Shown here piece after piece: positions 43,337 through 54,231 of a stretch of 64,000 bases of DNA. Both the position numbers and the translations under genes were made by a program. Source of the stretch: Lumbricus terrestris (lineage: Eukaryota > Annelida > Clitellata > Crassiclitellata > Lumbricidae); assembly GCA_949752735.1 (NCBI GenBank), contig OX457047.1:6638266-6702265 (forward strand), in the 5' to 3' direction. The notes beneath the pieces were generated by a model. It did not search any database. It was not told the DNA's origin and saw only the letters and a program-made list of their open reading frames with translations. Position 1 is the stretch's first letter. Each line of letters opens with the position of its first letter.

Positions 43337-43450
43337 TAAATTCGCTATCCTCTTTTCTCCAGGCACTGCAAAAATACGCGCTCCGAATGGCATATTGTTG
43401 CTAATTATATTCATCATAGGCCATAGCTCATAATTACAGTTGACCCGTGT
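43337..43450 (-). repeat. Paralogous block, copy 1 (with B-like word)
   Basis: TTCGCTATCCTCTTTTCTCC and TAATTATATTCATCATAGGC match 44110-44212 (copy 2). The first word resembles the B core. Confidence 0.55.
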
Positions 43451-43548
43451 TCATTGATAGCAGCCTTTGTGTGTGTTTCAGTTAAATAATATGACATGCA
43501 GATTAGACAAATAATTCAACATTAATTTAAAATTCAAAGCTATAAATT

Positions 43549-43586
43549 TTTATTAAGCCAGGAGAACCTGATTTTGAGGTGTGCAA
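43549..43586 (-). promoter_or_regulatory. PSE/TATA-like promoter P41
   Basis: Core GTTGCACACCTCAA, slot TAATAAA at 19 nt. The block at 43337 lies 100 nt downstream. Confidence 0.45.
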
Positions 43587-43636
43587 CGGGAGATCATTAA
43601 TATCGGACTATAAGTCTAGAATAATATTTAACTGCA

Positions 43637-43837
43637 CAGGGGCGGATCCAGGGGGGGCCAATCCGGCCATGGCCCCCCATTTAAAAATTGCATGGAACGT
43701 GGCCCCCCATTTGGTTTCAAAAACATGTAGTGGGAGAGAAAAACAGGACATCTGGCCCCCCCTATTAGAAAATCGTACGGGACGTGGCTCCCCGTTCGGA
43801 AATGGCATCTCCTTTTCCCGAAAAATTGGTCAATGAC

Positions 43838-43868
<31 letters not shown>

Positions 43869-44033
43869 TCATCAACTTTTTTTGGCGGATAAGTTGGTAT
43901 CTTTTTCCCGAAAAATTGGTCGATGACTAAAAAAACAAAAAAAAAAAAGGTCATCAACTTTTTTAAATTTTCTACTGTCTCACAACACCAAAAATTTTGG
44001 CCCCCCCTTCGAAAATTCCTGTATCCGCCCTTG
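43637..44033. mobile_element. hAT-type MITE, 397 bp
   Basis: Ends CAGGGGCGGATCCAGG and CCTGTATCCGCCCTTG, target duplication TAACTGCA at 43629-43636 and 44034-44041. Contains a poly-A run and two copies of GAAAAATTGGTCRATGAC..AAGGTCATCAAC. Confidence 0.85.
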
Positions 44034-44231
44034 TAACTGCATACATTATATGTTGAACATATAATTTCACCTTGGTTTGTCAAATACTCTTCGATAACAC
44101 TTTGATTTCATTCAATTTCGCTCTCCTCTTTCCTGCACGCTTAGGTGTCTTATTGCTGCTAATTATATTCGTCATAGGCCATAGTTCCTAATTACAATTA
44201 ACCGTGATAATTAATACGTAACCTTTGTAGG

Positions 44232-44345
44232 TGTTTTAGTTTAAGGTTACTGTGTGATGGCAAACATCATTAGCGTATCCCTTCTCTTTGTTCGGCTTTG
44301 GACTGGTACTGCCAAGATGTGAGAAGTGTGAATGCTCATCAGCAT
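44232..44345 (-). other. B-type element B15
   Basis: In + reading TTTAAGGTTACTGTGTGATG, ATTAGCGTATCCCTTCTC, TTGGACTGGTACTGCC. The A remnant follows at 44408. Confidence 0.4.
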
Positions 44346-44407
44346 CACCGATTGACTGTTTATGTTTTTTCTCACCAATCTGTCATTTCTTCGTGTGACA
44401 CCAGGAT

Positions 44408-44455
44408 TGATGGATCCAGAGTTTTACGACAGCTTATGACAAACAGTGAGTAAAG
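44408..44455 (-). ncRNA. A-type element A13, degenerate
   Basis: GGATCCAGAGTTTTACGAC and CTTATGACAAACAGTG; stem lost. P42 lies 700 bp away, beyond the hairpin and GAT tract. Confidence 0.3.
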
Positions 44456-44560
44456 GTCTACAGTCATACTAAATACAGTTTGAAAGTTACGGGAAAGCTG
44501 AAATAGTTGGATAGATTTCGGATCTCAGATGTCTTCTCAAAGAATCACTGACTACCTGAC

Positions 44561-44605
44561 TCTGACCTCCTCTGTGCATCAGATCGATGCACAGAGGAGG
44601 TCAGA
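44561..44605. repeat. Perfect hairpin, 19-bp arms, 7-nt loop
   Basis: Arms 44561-44579 and 44587-44605 (TCTGACCTCCTCTGTGCAT and its reverse complement), loop CAGATCG. Confidence 0.95.
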
Positions 44606-44685
44606 CGACCCAACCGAAAATATTCAATTTGGTTTGGTGTTCAGTTATGAATTTGGAAGCGACGATCGAGTAGAATTTATATTAC

Positions 44686-45048
<363 letters not shown>

Positions 45049-45153
45049 AAATGTTTTGCAATTATTAGAGTTTACAGCTTGTGGATCCTATGATAAGTAA
45101 CGTCGACACAATTTCAATGCCAATAGAATTTCACATTTGAACGAAAATACACT

Positions 45154-45191
45154 TTTATTGTGATGATAGACTCTTATTTAGGGGTGTCTAA
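45154..45191 (-). promoter_or_regulatory. PSE/TATA-like promoter P42
   Basis: Core TATTAGACACCCCTA, slot CAATAAA. Confidence 0.5.
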
Positions 45192-45267
45192 TAAGAGATC
45201 ATTGTATCTGGCAACCTGTGATGAATTGCATCAAAAATATATCAATATTTCTACACATTGGTTGGTT

Positions 45268-45385
45268 AACTACAATGTAACGATACTGTGACAGTAAAAA
45301 GTGTGCTACCGTCGCCCTCCTTCTGTCCCCAAACTTGGGACTGGCAATGCCAATGTATGCGAACTAATGCGCAGTGTTGGAGGAA
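45268..45385 (-). other. B-type element B16, no promoter found
   Basis: In + reading GTAACGATACTGTGACAG, ACCGTCGCCCTCCTTCTG, AACTTGGGACTGGCAATGCC. Confidence 0.45.
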
Positions 45386-45389
45386 TTAC

Positions 45390-46085
45390 TGTTCAAGATA
45401 TTCATCATACCATTCGTATAATACACCAACTGTAGGATATTACCGTCGTAATCACAATCATTCGCAACTGTCGCATTTCATTTACCTGCTCGCCGTCACT
45501 GTCTTTAAAGAGTTTGCGTGCTGTTTAAGGGTTTATAATTGTGGAGCCAAGAATGAATCTGATTGGTGAAAGGTTGCTGATGGTCAGGTTAAGGACAGGC
45601 CACTTAATTTGATATGTTACTGAAGTCTAATCAATCAACCATAAACTTTAATTACAATTTCTTCGTTATGACCCACAGATCCTCGAATACATCTACTACG
45701 AAAAACAGTACATAAGTTATTTCTGCGTTGTTAGCTACGGTCATGAAATCCTAGCGACTATAATAATATTTAATTAGCATCAGCAATGTAGTTCCAACTG
45801 TGAAGTTGAGTGGACAATCGTCTTCCTCGCCATCTGAGCTCCCGGCCGCCGTCAACGATTATTTAATTGTCATAAATATCTGAGTTGTCTATTTTGTCTA
45901 AGGGTTCAGATGGAACAAGAATCTCGACACAATTTTCAACCCAATAGCAGTGACAGAAGCGTCTGGATGTGCGGTCCAGTTCGACGATTAAGCTTAATAC
46001 TCGATGGATTAATAATTATTCATTTTGTCGGTATGGGACGATTGAGTAGTTGTGAGGACACGTCACTTAATAGGATAAGGGGTAA
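45390..46085. other. No gene seen
   Basis: AT-rich spacer; short frames have no recognisable features. Confidence 0.5.
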
Positions 46086-46089
46086 AGAG

Positions 46090-46245
46090 TAGATCTGCCA
46101 GAAACACTGTGACGAGAAAGGTTACAACTGAGTTGACCATGCAGATGCTCGTGTGAAGCATTATTTCTGTCCTGGTAGGATTTGAACCCTGAACTCTAGT
46201 TTGACATTCCAGCATGCTAGAAACAGAATTAGAAAACGATTGGCA
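46090..46245 (-). mobile_element. tRNA-headed SINE, third family
   Basis: On -: TTCTAGCATGCTGGAATG (box A-like) and GAGTTCAGGGTTCAAATCC (box B-like), tail side TGCATGGTCAACTCAG. Confidence 0.5.
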
Positions 46246-46437
46246 ACGTGGCTAAACTTAGATACAACAGCTTGAAGTGATCTTTGAAGCCATCTTCCGA
46301 AAACTCACGATTTCCGACATAACTCGTTATTGCTCCAAGACCTTCAATGGTAATCTGCATAGAGACCTTTATATCGTATTTTACGATGCCTATTAGTTAG
46401 TTTTTATCTGTTTGCCCAGACTAACTTCAGCACCTGC

Positions 46438-46490
46438 CTTTGGTTCCCAATCCGTGGCCCGCGGGCCAATAGTCTCCCACCAGGCTTAAA
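46438..46490 (+). mobile_element. hAT-type terminal fragment
   Basis: GGTTCCCAATCCGTGGCCC, GCGGGCC. No partner end found. Confidence 0.4.
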
Positions 46491-46572
46491 AAATGACCCT
46501 CATCTCTCAAATAATCAGCAGAAATATACATTGACAATTTGGACAGGGTAGAACATATAATTATTTCCTACT

Positions 46573-46690
46573 AGCTGGGGTACCCGGCGTTGCCCGGTAA
46601 TTTTAAGATTCGTCCCGTTCCCACTCTCCCTCGCACTCCCCTCCCCTCCCCTCCCAACCCTCCCTCCCTCCCACCCCTCCGGGGCGACCG
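46573..46690 (+). repeat. CTAGCTGGGG..GGCGTTGCCCGG repeat, copy 2
   Basis: Same start as 38503, then a CCCTCC-rich tract. Confidence 0.6.
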
Positions 46691-46694
46691 AATT

Positions 46695-47210
46695 TTGTTT
46701 TTTGCCTAAACCCGACGCGCCATAAATAATGTCTAGATAGTGTATGTACGACTAAACGGTAGGAAATATTTATTGCCGGTATTTCGTGTCATTGTTTTGT
46801 CCAAACTTGCGATCGGTCTTTCATAATATCAGTGCTTTTATTATTATTTTGCGAACCGGTTACAGTATACAATAATGCAGTTATCTTAATCGACATCAAT
46901 CTTAACTACTAACAGAACAGAAAGCCTTCAATACAATACAAGGATGCTGATAGCAGCCTACAAAGAACGTCTACCCTACTTAGATGGGAGCATTCATTTA
47001 TCGAACTCAGCTCCACTGATCTTCATTCTAATGTGTTATCCAACGCACCACCGCCCCTCCCCCCACTCTTATTCGGAGCTAATGGGTTGATTCATCGCCA
47101 CGTATAGCTTAAAAGAAGGGTAGAATATCACGCAGACAACGGCAGACATATTCTCGTTTTATATTCGAGATAGGCCTAATTTTTCTAGTGGTCTAATTAG
47201 CAGCACGTTC
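46695..47210. other. No gene seen
   Basis: AT-rich spacer before P43. Confidence 0.5.
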
Positions 47211-47213
47211 AAG

Positions 47214-47251
47214 TTAAACACCTTTAAATGAGGTGAAACTTAAGCTATATA
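47214..47251 (+). promoter_or_regulatory. PSE/TATA-like promoter P43
   Basis: Core TTAAACACCTTTAAA, slot CTATATA at 19 nt, one of the best matches. Confidence 0.65.
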
Positions 47252-47421
47252 AGTAACATTCATATGCGGCTAGCAATTATTAAAAAAACCTCATGTTGAT
47301 CTCAATGTCAACGGCCGTCAATGGGCGTCTGAAAATTTTGCTAAGCTAAAAACATAATGGCGATACCCAGCTTACTGCATACGGTATGCCTATACCAGGC
47401 TTTTATTTGTGCGTTATCGTC

Positions 47422-47459
47422 GCAATCGCATGTTTCAACAACGTTGTGAAGGTGTATAA
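47422..47459 (-). promoter_or_regulatory. PSE-like core P44, no TATA
   Basis: Core ATTTATACACCTTC; the slot is not AT-rich. Confidence 0.25.
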
Positions 47460-47555
47460 ATTGAAAGCCCTAGGATTACACTTATTTGTAGCAGTCACAA
47501 ATTCTTATAATCGTGCTATTTCGAAACGTTTAAAAGGTATTTTGACAGTAGTCCT

Positions 47556-47593
47556 TTATGTGCCATGAAGCCCGTTTGCAAAAAGGTGTTGGA
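47556..47593 (-). promoter_or_regulatory. PSE/TATA-like promoter P45
   Basis: Core CCAACACCTTTT, slot CACATAA. It diverges from P46 across the 85-bp palindrome. Confidence 0.45.
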
Positions 47594-47627
47594 AGAGTTT
47601 CTCACTTCCAATCAGTAGAATCAGCAC

Positions 47628-47712
47628 AAATTGAAATCGATTAACTTACAGCCATCATCAATGCTTATATTATAAGCATTGATGATGGCTGTAAGTTAAT
47701 CGATTTCAATTT
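47628..47712. repeat. Perfect palindrome, 42-bp arms, 1-nt centre
   Basis: Arms 47628-47669 and 47671-47712 are exact reverse complements by eye. The similarity continues outward with one mismatch (GCA-C-AAATT vs AATTT-C-TGC). Confidence 0.95.
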
Positions 47713-47716
47713 CTGC

Positions 47717-47754
47717 TAAGACACCTCTAAAGCATTTTTCAATAAAATATAAAA
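47717..47754 (+). promoter_or_regulatory. PSE/TATA-like promoter P46
   Basis: Core CTAAGACACCTCTAAA, slot TATAAAA. Starts 5 bp after the palindrome; P47 faces it 110 bp on. Confidence 0.6.
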
Positions 47755-47827
47755 ATCTCTGTCTCAAACCGAATTCACTTTTGGACGTTTCGCCAATTTT
47801 TTCAGATATTATCAAAGACACTTATCG

Positions 47828-47865
47828 AATATAGGGCAATTTGGTAATGGTTTATAGGTGTCTAA
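47828..47865 (-). promoter_or_regulatory. PSE/TATA-like promoter P47
   Basis: Core TTTAGACACCTATA, slot CTATATT. Convergent with P46. Confidence 0.6.
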
Positions 47866-47919
47866 AATGAGTGCTCTCACTGACGAACGGATTGATGAAC
47901 ATAGCAATAGTGATGCTCA

Positions 47920-47990
47920 ATCAATCAATCAATCGTAATTTATATAGTGCCCCTTCAAGGCACCTACTCAGAGGCGCTCCCAGCCGATTG
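47920..47990 (-). repeat. LINE/SINE tail, (ATTG)n end
   Basis: On - GGGAGCGCCTCTGAGTAGG, then GGGGCACTATATAAAT and GATTGATTGATTG. Confidence 0.6.
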
Positions 47991-47995
47991 CTAAT

Positions 47996-48110
47996 AATAA
48001 TCGTCGTCATCATCGCTGACGTCGTCGACGCCGTCGTCGTCATCGTCGTCATCATATCATCACCATCACCATCATCATCATCATCGTCGTCGTCGTCATC
48101 GTCGTACATG
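47996..48110. repeat. CAT/CGT microsatellite
   Basis: GTCGTCATCATC variants. Confidence 0.9.
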
Positions 48111-48170
48111 TAGGTGCCGCATTTGCATGTTGTCAAATCCTAAGATTCTGAACCTTTATTTGCGTTCTCC

Positions 48171-48208
48171 TTGCACACCTCCATAACAGGTTTAACGAAT
48201 GCTATATA
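48171..48208 (+). promoter_or_regulatory. PSE/TATA-like promoter P48
   Basis: Core TTGCACACCTCCATAA, slot CTATATA followed by AAA, at 19 nt. A dead LINE follows. Confidence 0.5.
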
Positions 48209-48229
48209 AAACCACGCGTCGCGAAACAA

Positions 48230-49260
48230 TCTCGTTTTCCTTGAGCATATTATAAACCCAAAATAACATTATCAACACAAAATTATCAAAATGACGCATT
48301 TCTACAAGTATTGGATTAGGAATATCTGATGAAATCAAAGCAAACTTTCTTTTAAAATCTCTAACATTTGACAAGGAACTGTTTCTTGAGAAATTCATGC
48401 CATCGTCACTTATCGAATAACTTGGACTCAGTGAAACCTCCACAGAGGAAATTATCCGACCTGGGCACTCCATTAATTGTTCACACGGTAAAGGGATTGA
48501 TGACATTGATCATAGCATTGCACATCTAACACTACCCTCTATTGCTCACCTATCATCAGGCATAATAAACTGTTCTTTTAGCACTTGGGTTTTCCCCATC
48601 ATTAAAACTTGATAAAGTGGTTCAAGTTTATACAAAAATTTGGTTAAAGACGATGTAACAAATTGTAATTGAAACATTTTATATAGTGCCGCTCACAAAT
48701 TCAGTGGCGGCAAACTACAGACCTATTTCAGTACTACCATTTTTCTCTAAATTTGTTGAAAAAGCAATGAATGAACGTCTCAATAATCTAATTTCTAAAG
48801 TAAATGTCCTCTTCCATTCCCAACATGGATTCTAATCCTGACACTCTACCTACATGCCCTTGATGAGTATGCAGCACAAAATTTCCAATGCAATTGAAAA
48901 TAATACGTATGCAATAGGGATTTAATACCGTTAATCATGATATCCTACTAAATTAATTAAGCATTCATGGTATCTGGAGTACCCAATTAAGTTTGTTGTT
49001 AAGTTATTTTACAAACCGATCCCAATTGGTTTCCTGCAATGGCGCTATATCTAATCTACGGTAAATTACCTTTGGAGTTCCCCAGGGGTCTATTCTAGGT
49101 ACCTTACTGTTTCTAATCTATGTCAATGATATCTAAAATGCGTCTTCTCTATTGTACTTTATACTCTTCGCTAATGACACCAATGTATTTTACTTCAACT
49201 CATCTCTTGAAACCATGATGTTCTGATAAAGATGTACTCGAAAGAATAAATGCCGATGTT
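48230..49260 (+). pseudogene. Degenerate CR1/Jockey-like reverse transcriptase
   Basis: Fragments across frames in the right order: NYRPISVLPFFSKFVEKAM (about 48718), NVLFHSQHGF, NRSQLVSCNGAISNLR, GVPQGSILGTLLFLIYVNDI (about 49074) and FANDTNVFYF, where the catalytic ADD has become AND. Many stops and shifts; long dead. The 104-codon - frame at 48192-48506 is a shadow. Confidence 0.7.
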
Positions 49261-49710
49261 ATACTATTGCCACGATATTCATAATAAAAGATGATGAATG
49301 TTGTAATATGCGTATAATTATATTAGTCCAATGCTGCAGCTCGACAGTGAAACTCTTGGATGACGACGTGGTTATTCGTTGTCAACACACAAGCGATTAT
49401 TATGCAGTAGATGAAAGCGTCTACTAATGCACAAGCATCTTCTGTGTTAAGTGATCGTCGAAAGATCGGAGCTGACGGAGATGATGGCCACAGAGACGAC
49501 ATTATTATGTTGTTCTACATGTAGTGTCTAGCGACGTCTTGTGACAAGTGGGGCAGTTTAAAAGTCTCATCTCTATCCCGCACAATTATCTGTTCTATTT
49601 TAGTAAAGTATTTTTTTTAAATTTACAGCATGACAGTGCCTTCAAAATCACTTACATGTATGTTACCATTTTATTACTTTTGACAGATTGTCTTTGCAAG
49701 ATCTACACCG

Positions 49711-49748
49711 AAGAAATTCATCTTACAGCCGACAGCAGGGGTGTATAA
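49711..49748 (-). promoter_or_regulatory. PSE-like core P49, weak
   Basis: Core ATTTATACACCCCT; no TATA. In tandem 35 bp from P50. Confidence 0.25.
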
Positions 49749-49783
49749 ATAGCATTTTCCCCCTATGTTTTAAGGGTGTCTAA
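49746..49783 (-). promoter_or_regulatory. PSE/TATA-like promoter P50
   Basis: Core TATTAGACACCCTTA, slot CTATTTA at 19 nt. The slot overlaps the P49 core. Confidence 0.5.
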
Positions 49784-50099
49784 TAATCGACGGAAAACTC
49801 GTCCAGCTTTGAATTGCTCTTGCATAGCAACATTTTGTGGTTTGCAATTTCCACTATAGCGAAATCTTTTGGCCGCCAGGGTTGTTGACGCCCACCGAAA
49901 CATTTCGTGCTATTTTGTGATCAAACTCTATGTGAATTATTGCAAAGTTTAGTAAAAAAATGAAATGGCAAAAATATTTGAAATTATATTCACTGTTGAC
50001 AAGACGCAACTTGTTGAGATGAGATATTGAACATTGTTGAAGAAAAGTCGTTATTCTGGCATATTGGCAACTCTATTGAACATTGTAGGTTGGTTGTTT

Positions 50100-50200
50100 C
50101 AGCTTAACGACACTGTGTGGTAACATAATTATGTCATTGGCGTCGCCCTCCTCTTTGAAAATGCTTGGGACTGGCGCTACTAGGACCCGAGCACTGGCGG
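50100..50200 (-). other. B-type element B17
   Basis: In + reading CAGCTTAACGACACTGTGTG, TTGGCGTCGCCCTCCTC, TGCTTGGGACTGGCGC. Confidence 0.5.
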
Positions 50201-50309
50201 TGATCGACTGCGTTTTAAGGTTTTTATTTTTTAACGCAGTTTATGCGTTCATTATCATATTCAAAAGTTATAATAATCTTACATTAGTTTCATTCATTCA
50301 TTCATTTAA

Positions 50310-50365
50310 GACATTTATATAGCGCGTCTTCGAGAGTATCTACCCAGAAGCGCTCCCGACCCAAC
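50310..50365 (-). repeat. LINE/SINE tail, (ATGA)n end
   Basis: On - GGGAGCGCTTCTGGGTAG, GCGCTATATAAATGTC, then AATGAATGAATGA. Confidence 0.6.
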
Positions 50366-50649
50366 CACGGCTAGTGAAAACAGTCTAAAGAGCATCATAG
50401 AGTAGAACGTTGACCCAAAGGCTTTAGACGTAGTTTCACAGTCCACATACGTGTGTCCCAGAAAAGGTTCGACGCTGCGTAATATTTGCGTATATTTGCG
50501 GTTTTAGTTATTAGTGACATCTTTTTGTCGCTAACGATCTTAACGTTGACTCTACTTTGTTGTTTGAATATTCGTGTGATAGGAAACACTTAATAGGTTC
50601 AACAAACATAATAAATGTTGGCCACTATAATTATTATAGCCGTTTACGT

Positions 50650-50690
50650 TGACCAGCGTCCTGTCAAGGGCTCCAAATCTAACCAGTAAT
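50650..50690 (-). ncRNA. A-type element, degenerate
   Basis: TTGACCAGCGTCCTGTCAAG resembles the A loop and 3' arm. Between P51 and B17. Confidence 0.25.
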
Positions 50691-50717
50691 CATGAGTGTT
50701 TGTTCATTGATTGTGAT

Positions 50718-50755
50718 CTTATATCATTCGTCGGAAGTGATTTGCAGGTGTCTAC
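50718..50755 (-). promoter_or_regulatory. PSE/TATA-like promoter P51
   Basis: Core CGTAGACACCTGCA, slot ATATAAG. Confidence 0.5.
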
Positions 50756-51009
50756 GCGATATACGTTTAAGAACATTAATTGGCAAACATCCTGCAGCAA
50801 ATAATATTTCCTATAATATTTAAGCCTCCAGCAGGTTAACCAACTGGCTCGAAATAATATACATTAGAAACCAGTACTGTTGCCTTAATTATTAATAAAA
50901 CGCAAATAAGACTCAAAACCTAAGATTTTATAAACCGTTAACGCAGAGGTCGGTTTTAGACCTATCCTTAAGAATTTGTGTGCCTCTGAACTTTTCTGAA
51001 GTTCTTTTA

Positions 51010-51995
51010 GTTAATATTTAATATAGTTTCATACTTGTGTAACCAGAGTTGAACGTGCAATAAAGTATAAAGAGTTTTGTGTGGTGACCAAAAGAGGCTA
51101 GTTGATGACTTCAGTGATTGAAGGAAAGTTTCAACATTTAAAAAAAATGTTTTAAGACCGAATATATTCGGTTCACGGCTATGACCAAGAAATGGGAAGA
51201 AACCTCCATGGTGCATTCTTTTCAACGTGAGGTGGTGGTTGATAACACTTCCGGTGTTCATTTCAAGGTGTGGTGTCGTCCGTACTACGGAGACCCTGTT
51301 AGGCAGTGACAGGCGTTTTAGTAGTCTACATTGCGTGTACAACTTTGCATCTGGAGAACACTAAACTTCATGAAAGCGGAAGGTGAAGATAGCGTTTCAA
51401 ACGTTTCCTTTAGTCTAATTTCTTTGTATTGACATACCTGTAGAGTCACATGTGTGATCATTCAACTGCTTGTTATAATTTGAGTGATAGGTTGGATGCA
51501 TTTGTAGAAATTAATTTAATCCTCTTTATCAAAGTACTGTTGAGAAAGAGTGAAAAACCATAGAAAACTAACACATTGGGTGTTTGAATATGCTTTAATC
51601 AACCGATAAACTTTTATCTTTATCAAGTTCAACAACAGCATGGCAGCACTTCATACAGATAGAAATTTATATAAAACACGAATTCACTTTTAGAGTTATT
51701 CGTGACAACCTTTCTTCACCAATTTGCAATTGCTCTTTCTGAAAAAATGCGTTTTGCCAACGGCAAGTATATCGTTTCAGAATATTTCTTGATATTTCGT
51801 CTAGTTTAGCTCTGAATTAAATCACAGGGAATTCGCTGAAAAAGAGCAGGAAATATACTGTTTGCGTCAACAATTCTTGCGGCAAAAATTTGTCGAAATA
51901 GAATGGAAATTGTTAGCCAAAAGTACTGCCAATCAAGAACCATTCAACCATTAAAAGTCGGGAGATAATAAGCTACTGACAAGATCCTCGGTCGG
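51010..51995. other. No gene seen
   Basis: Unique-looking spacer; the 111-codon - frame at 51007-51342 has no recognisable domain. Confidence 0.5.
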
Positions 51996-51998
51996 CTA

Positions 51999-52036
51999 CT
52001 AAACACCTTTAATATGCAAGCATCAGATACTATTCA
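51999..52036 (+). promoter_or_regulatory. PSE/TATA-like promoter P52
   Basis: Core CTAAACACCTTTAA, slot CTATTCA. A LINE separates it from B18. Confidence 0.5.
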
Positions 52037-52044
52037 TTCGCCGA

Positions 52045-53145
52045 TTGACTTACTTGACTTATGGCCCTGGCGAAGCTTTCGCCCGCATCAGCCGCTCCTT
52101 TATGGATAGCCTCCAGTCATCCCTGTCCTGCGCTCTCCGCGTCGCCTCTCCCACGGTTAGTCCCATCTCCTGGCAATCCTCTTCTGCCACATCTATCCAT
52201 CGCTTCCTGGGTCTGCCTCTTCTCCTCTTCCCATGCACATATCCCTGCAATGCCACCTTTGGATATCTTCCACTTTTCATTCTGACGACATGTCCAAAGT
52301 ACCGCATTCTTCTGATCTGGATCTGTCCACGATGTCTCGTTGTATCTTCAGTCTGCTGTGTATTTCCGTGTTTCGTATCCTTTCCCTCCTTGTGATCCCT
52401 TCTATCCTTCGCAAGCACGTCATTTCGAATACCCTCAACCGTCTTTTCTGTGTCTCCTTCAGCGTCCACGTCTCTGAGTTGTATAACAGTACGCTCAGCA
52501 CCAAAGTCTCGTATATTCGCACCTTGGTGGTCTTACTAATTTCCTTTGATCTCCAGATCCTATGCAATCTCTGCAATATTCCTCGAGCAAGCCCAATTCT
52601 TCTTTCAACGTCCTTTTCTGATCCCCCGTTGGCATCGATAAGACCTCCCAGATACACGAAACTCTCCTTTTGCTCCAGTATCTGACCATCCACATTCAAT
52701 GCAAGCCGTGTCCCTTCTCTCCCAATGTATTGACATTCCGTTTTTTGAACGTTGATGCACATACCCATTTTTTTGCCTACCTGCACAACTCTCGTTAACG
52801 AATCCTGCAAACCCTCCTCCTTCTCCCCCAGTAGCGCAATGTCGTCTGCAAATCTGAGATCGCTAATCAGTTCTCCTCCTATCACCGCTCCCTCCTCTGT
52901 CCCCTCCAATGCCATGGCCATTATCAGCTCCAAGAAGATGTTGAACAAAAGTGGCGACAGAACACATCCCTGCAGTACTCCTACGATAGTCCTGAACCAT
53001 TCTGACAGGTCCCCGTCTACTCTCACGGCGCTAAAAGTATCTCTGTACGCGCTTTCCAACAGTCTCACTATCTTCTCCGGGTATCCGTAATGTCTCATTA
53101 CTCTCCACAACCCCTTCCTCCACACGCTGTCAAAAGCCTTTACTC
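52045..53145 (-). pseudogene. RTE-like LINE, 5'-truncated, frameshifted
   Basis: The frame 52277-53125 (282 codons) carries the reverse transcriptase palm: KAFDSVW just upstream, GVLQGCVLSPLLFN (49-62) and FADDIALL (92-99), then KAEC-type spacing to FVYLGGLIDANGGSEKDVER, and RRLRVFEMTCLRRIEGITRR. A frameshift near 52330 moves the C-terminus to the frame with RRMRYFGHVVRMKSGRYP and GKRRRGRPRKRWIDVAEEDC. The element stops abruptly at about 53145, so no endonuclease. Inserted between P52 and B18. Confidence 0.8.
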
Positions 53146-53164
53146 AAAGTTTTTGCTCACTTTT

Positions 53165-53282
53165 GATTAATTAACTCCGCCACTGGTTGCACTCTGCAAG
53201 TGCCAGTCCCACGTCTGAATAAAGGGGGAGGGCGTCGCTAATGGTCTCTGTTACCACACAGTGACTTTAAGGAACTGTCAAC
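53165..53282 (+). other. B-type element B18, well preserved
   Basis: ACTCCGCCACTGGTTGCACT, GCAAGTGCCAGTCCCACG, GAGGGCGTCGCTAATGG, TTACCACACAGTGACTTTAA. Confidence 0.55.
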
Positions 53283-53350
53283 GATATTCTTTTTGCTGAT
53301 ATTGATTAGCTATTTCTTATGTCGTTGCATCTACCACACGGTAGAAACAA

Positions 53351-53389
53351 GCAATACAATGTGATGCTTCGAGCATCACATTGTATTGC
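53351..53389. repeat. Perfect hairpin, 18-bp arms, 3-nt loop
   Basis: GCAATACAATGTGATGCT and its reverse complement around TCG. The right arm is the seed of the minisatellite that follows. Confidence 0.95.
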
Positions 53390-53605
53390 ATCGAATTGCA
53401 TTTACTTGCACCCATCGCATAGTATTGCATCACATTGCATGGTATCGAATTGATCCATTGTATTGCATCGAAGTGCATCACATTGTATTGCATCGAAGTG
53501 CATCACATTGTATTGCATCGAAGTGCATCACATTGTATTGCATCGAAGTGCATCACATTGCATTTTGTCGAATTGCATCACATTCAATTGTATCGCATCG
53601 CATTT
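53390..53605. repeat. TTGCATCGAAGTGCATCACA minisatellite, 25-bp period
   Basis: At least four near-perfect 25-bp units at 53458-53560 inside looser TTGCATCG sequence. Confidence 0.9.
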
Positions 53606-53664
53606 GGTCGTAACCATCGCCATCGAAGTTATAGTCTCATGAACTGATGATTGTGGCTGTGGTG

Positions 53665-53830
53665 AGGAGGATGATGATGATGATGACGATAACGACGGCG
53701 ACGGCGACGACGACGATGATGACGACGATGATGATGATTGATGATAATGGTGATGACGATAATGCCGACGACGATGATGATGATGACAATATTGGCCATG
53801 TTAATGATGACTATTAAGATTATCATGAAA
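53665..53830. repeat. GAT/GAC microsatellite
   Basis: GATGATGACGACGATG variants. Confidence 0.9.
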
Positions 53831-53835
53831 ATGAT

Positions 53836-54080
53836 GTTAAGTACGTAAGTATGTACTTCCTTTATTACTCCACTTGCAAACGCACAATGGGAGATAGAAC
53901 ATCATTATGATATACATCGAAGTAATAATAGGTGATAAAACGTGCAAATTAAAATCGCAACTAAATATAATAATTATAATTACTAAACTATCAACGTCAA
54001 ACAAGTCATCCATATAACATTCTGGTGATGAATCCCTTTCCATTCAACGAATCACATCGCGTGATCTTTAGATTATGTGC
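53836..54080 (-). mobile_element. LINE 3' end, same family as 35117
   Basis: TTTATTACTCCACTTGCAA, CGCACAATGGGA, ATAACATTCTGGTGATGA. Confidence 0.7.
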
Positions 54081-54145
54081 ACGATGATTATGACAACCCG
54101 TTTCGTGATGGGCAACTTACCTATATACGTGATGCGTCCTAAGTT

Positions 54146-54183
54146 TATATAGTAAGAGTTGATCAGGTTTAATAGGTGTTTAA
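54146..54183 (-). promoter_or_regulatory. PSE/TATA-like promoter P53
   Basis: Core CTTAAACACCTAT, slot CTATATA at 19 nt. Tandem with P54, 86 bp apart. Confidence 0.6.
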
Positions 54184-54231
54184 GGTAACTGCTCTCTAGT
54201 GTTTTAATAATGGTTTTGCGCGTTTTGTCCT

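Noticed and set aside
44141..44234. TTAGGTGTCTTA and GTAGGTGTTTTA as PSE cores
   Set aside because: No TATA at the fixed distance, and the block has a paralogue at 43337 without the motif.
51264..51275. CAAGGTGTGGTG as a PSE core
   Set aside because: Downstream half does not match and no AT-rich slot lies at 19 nt.
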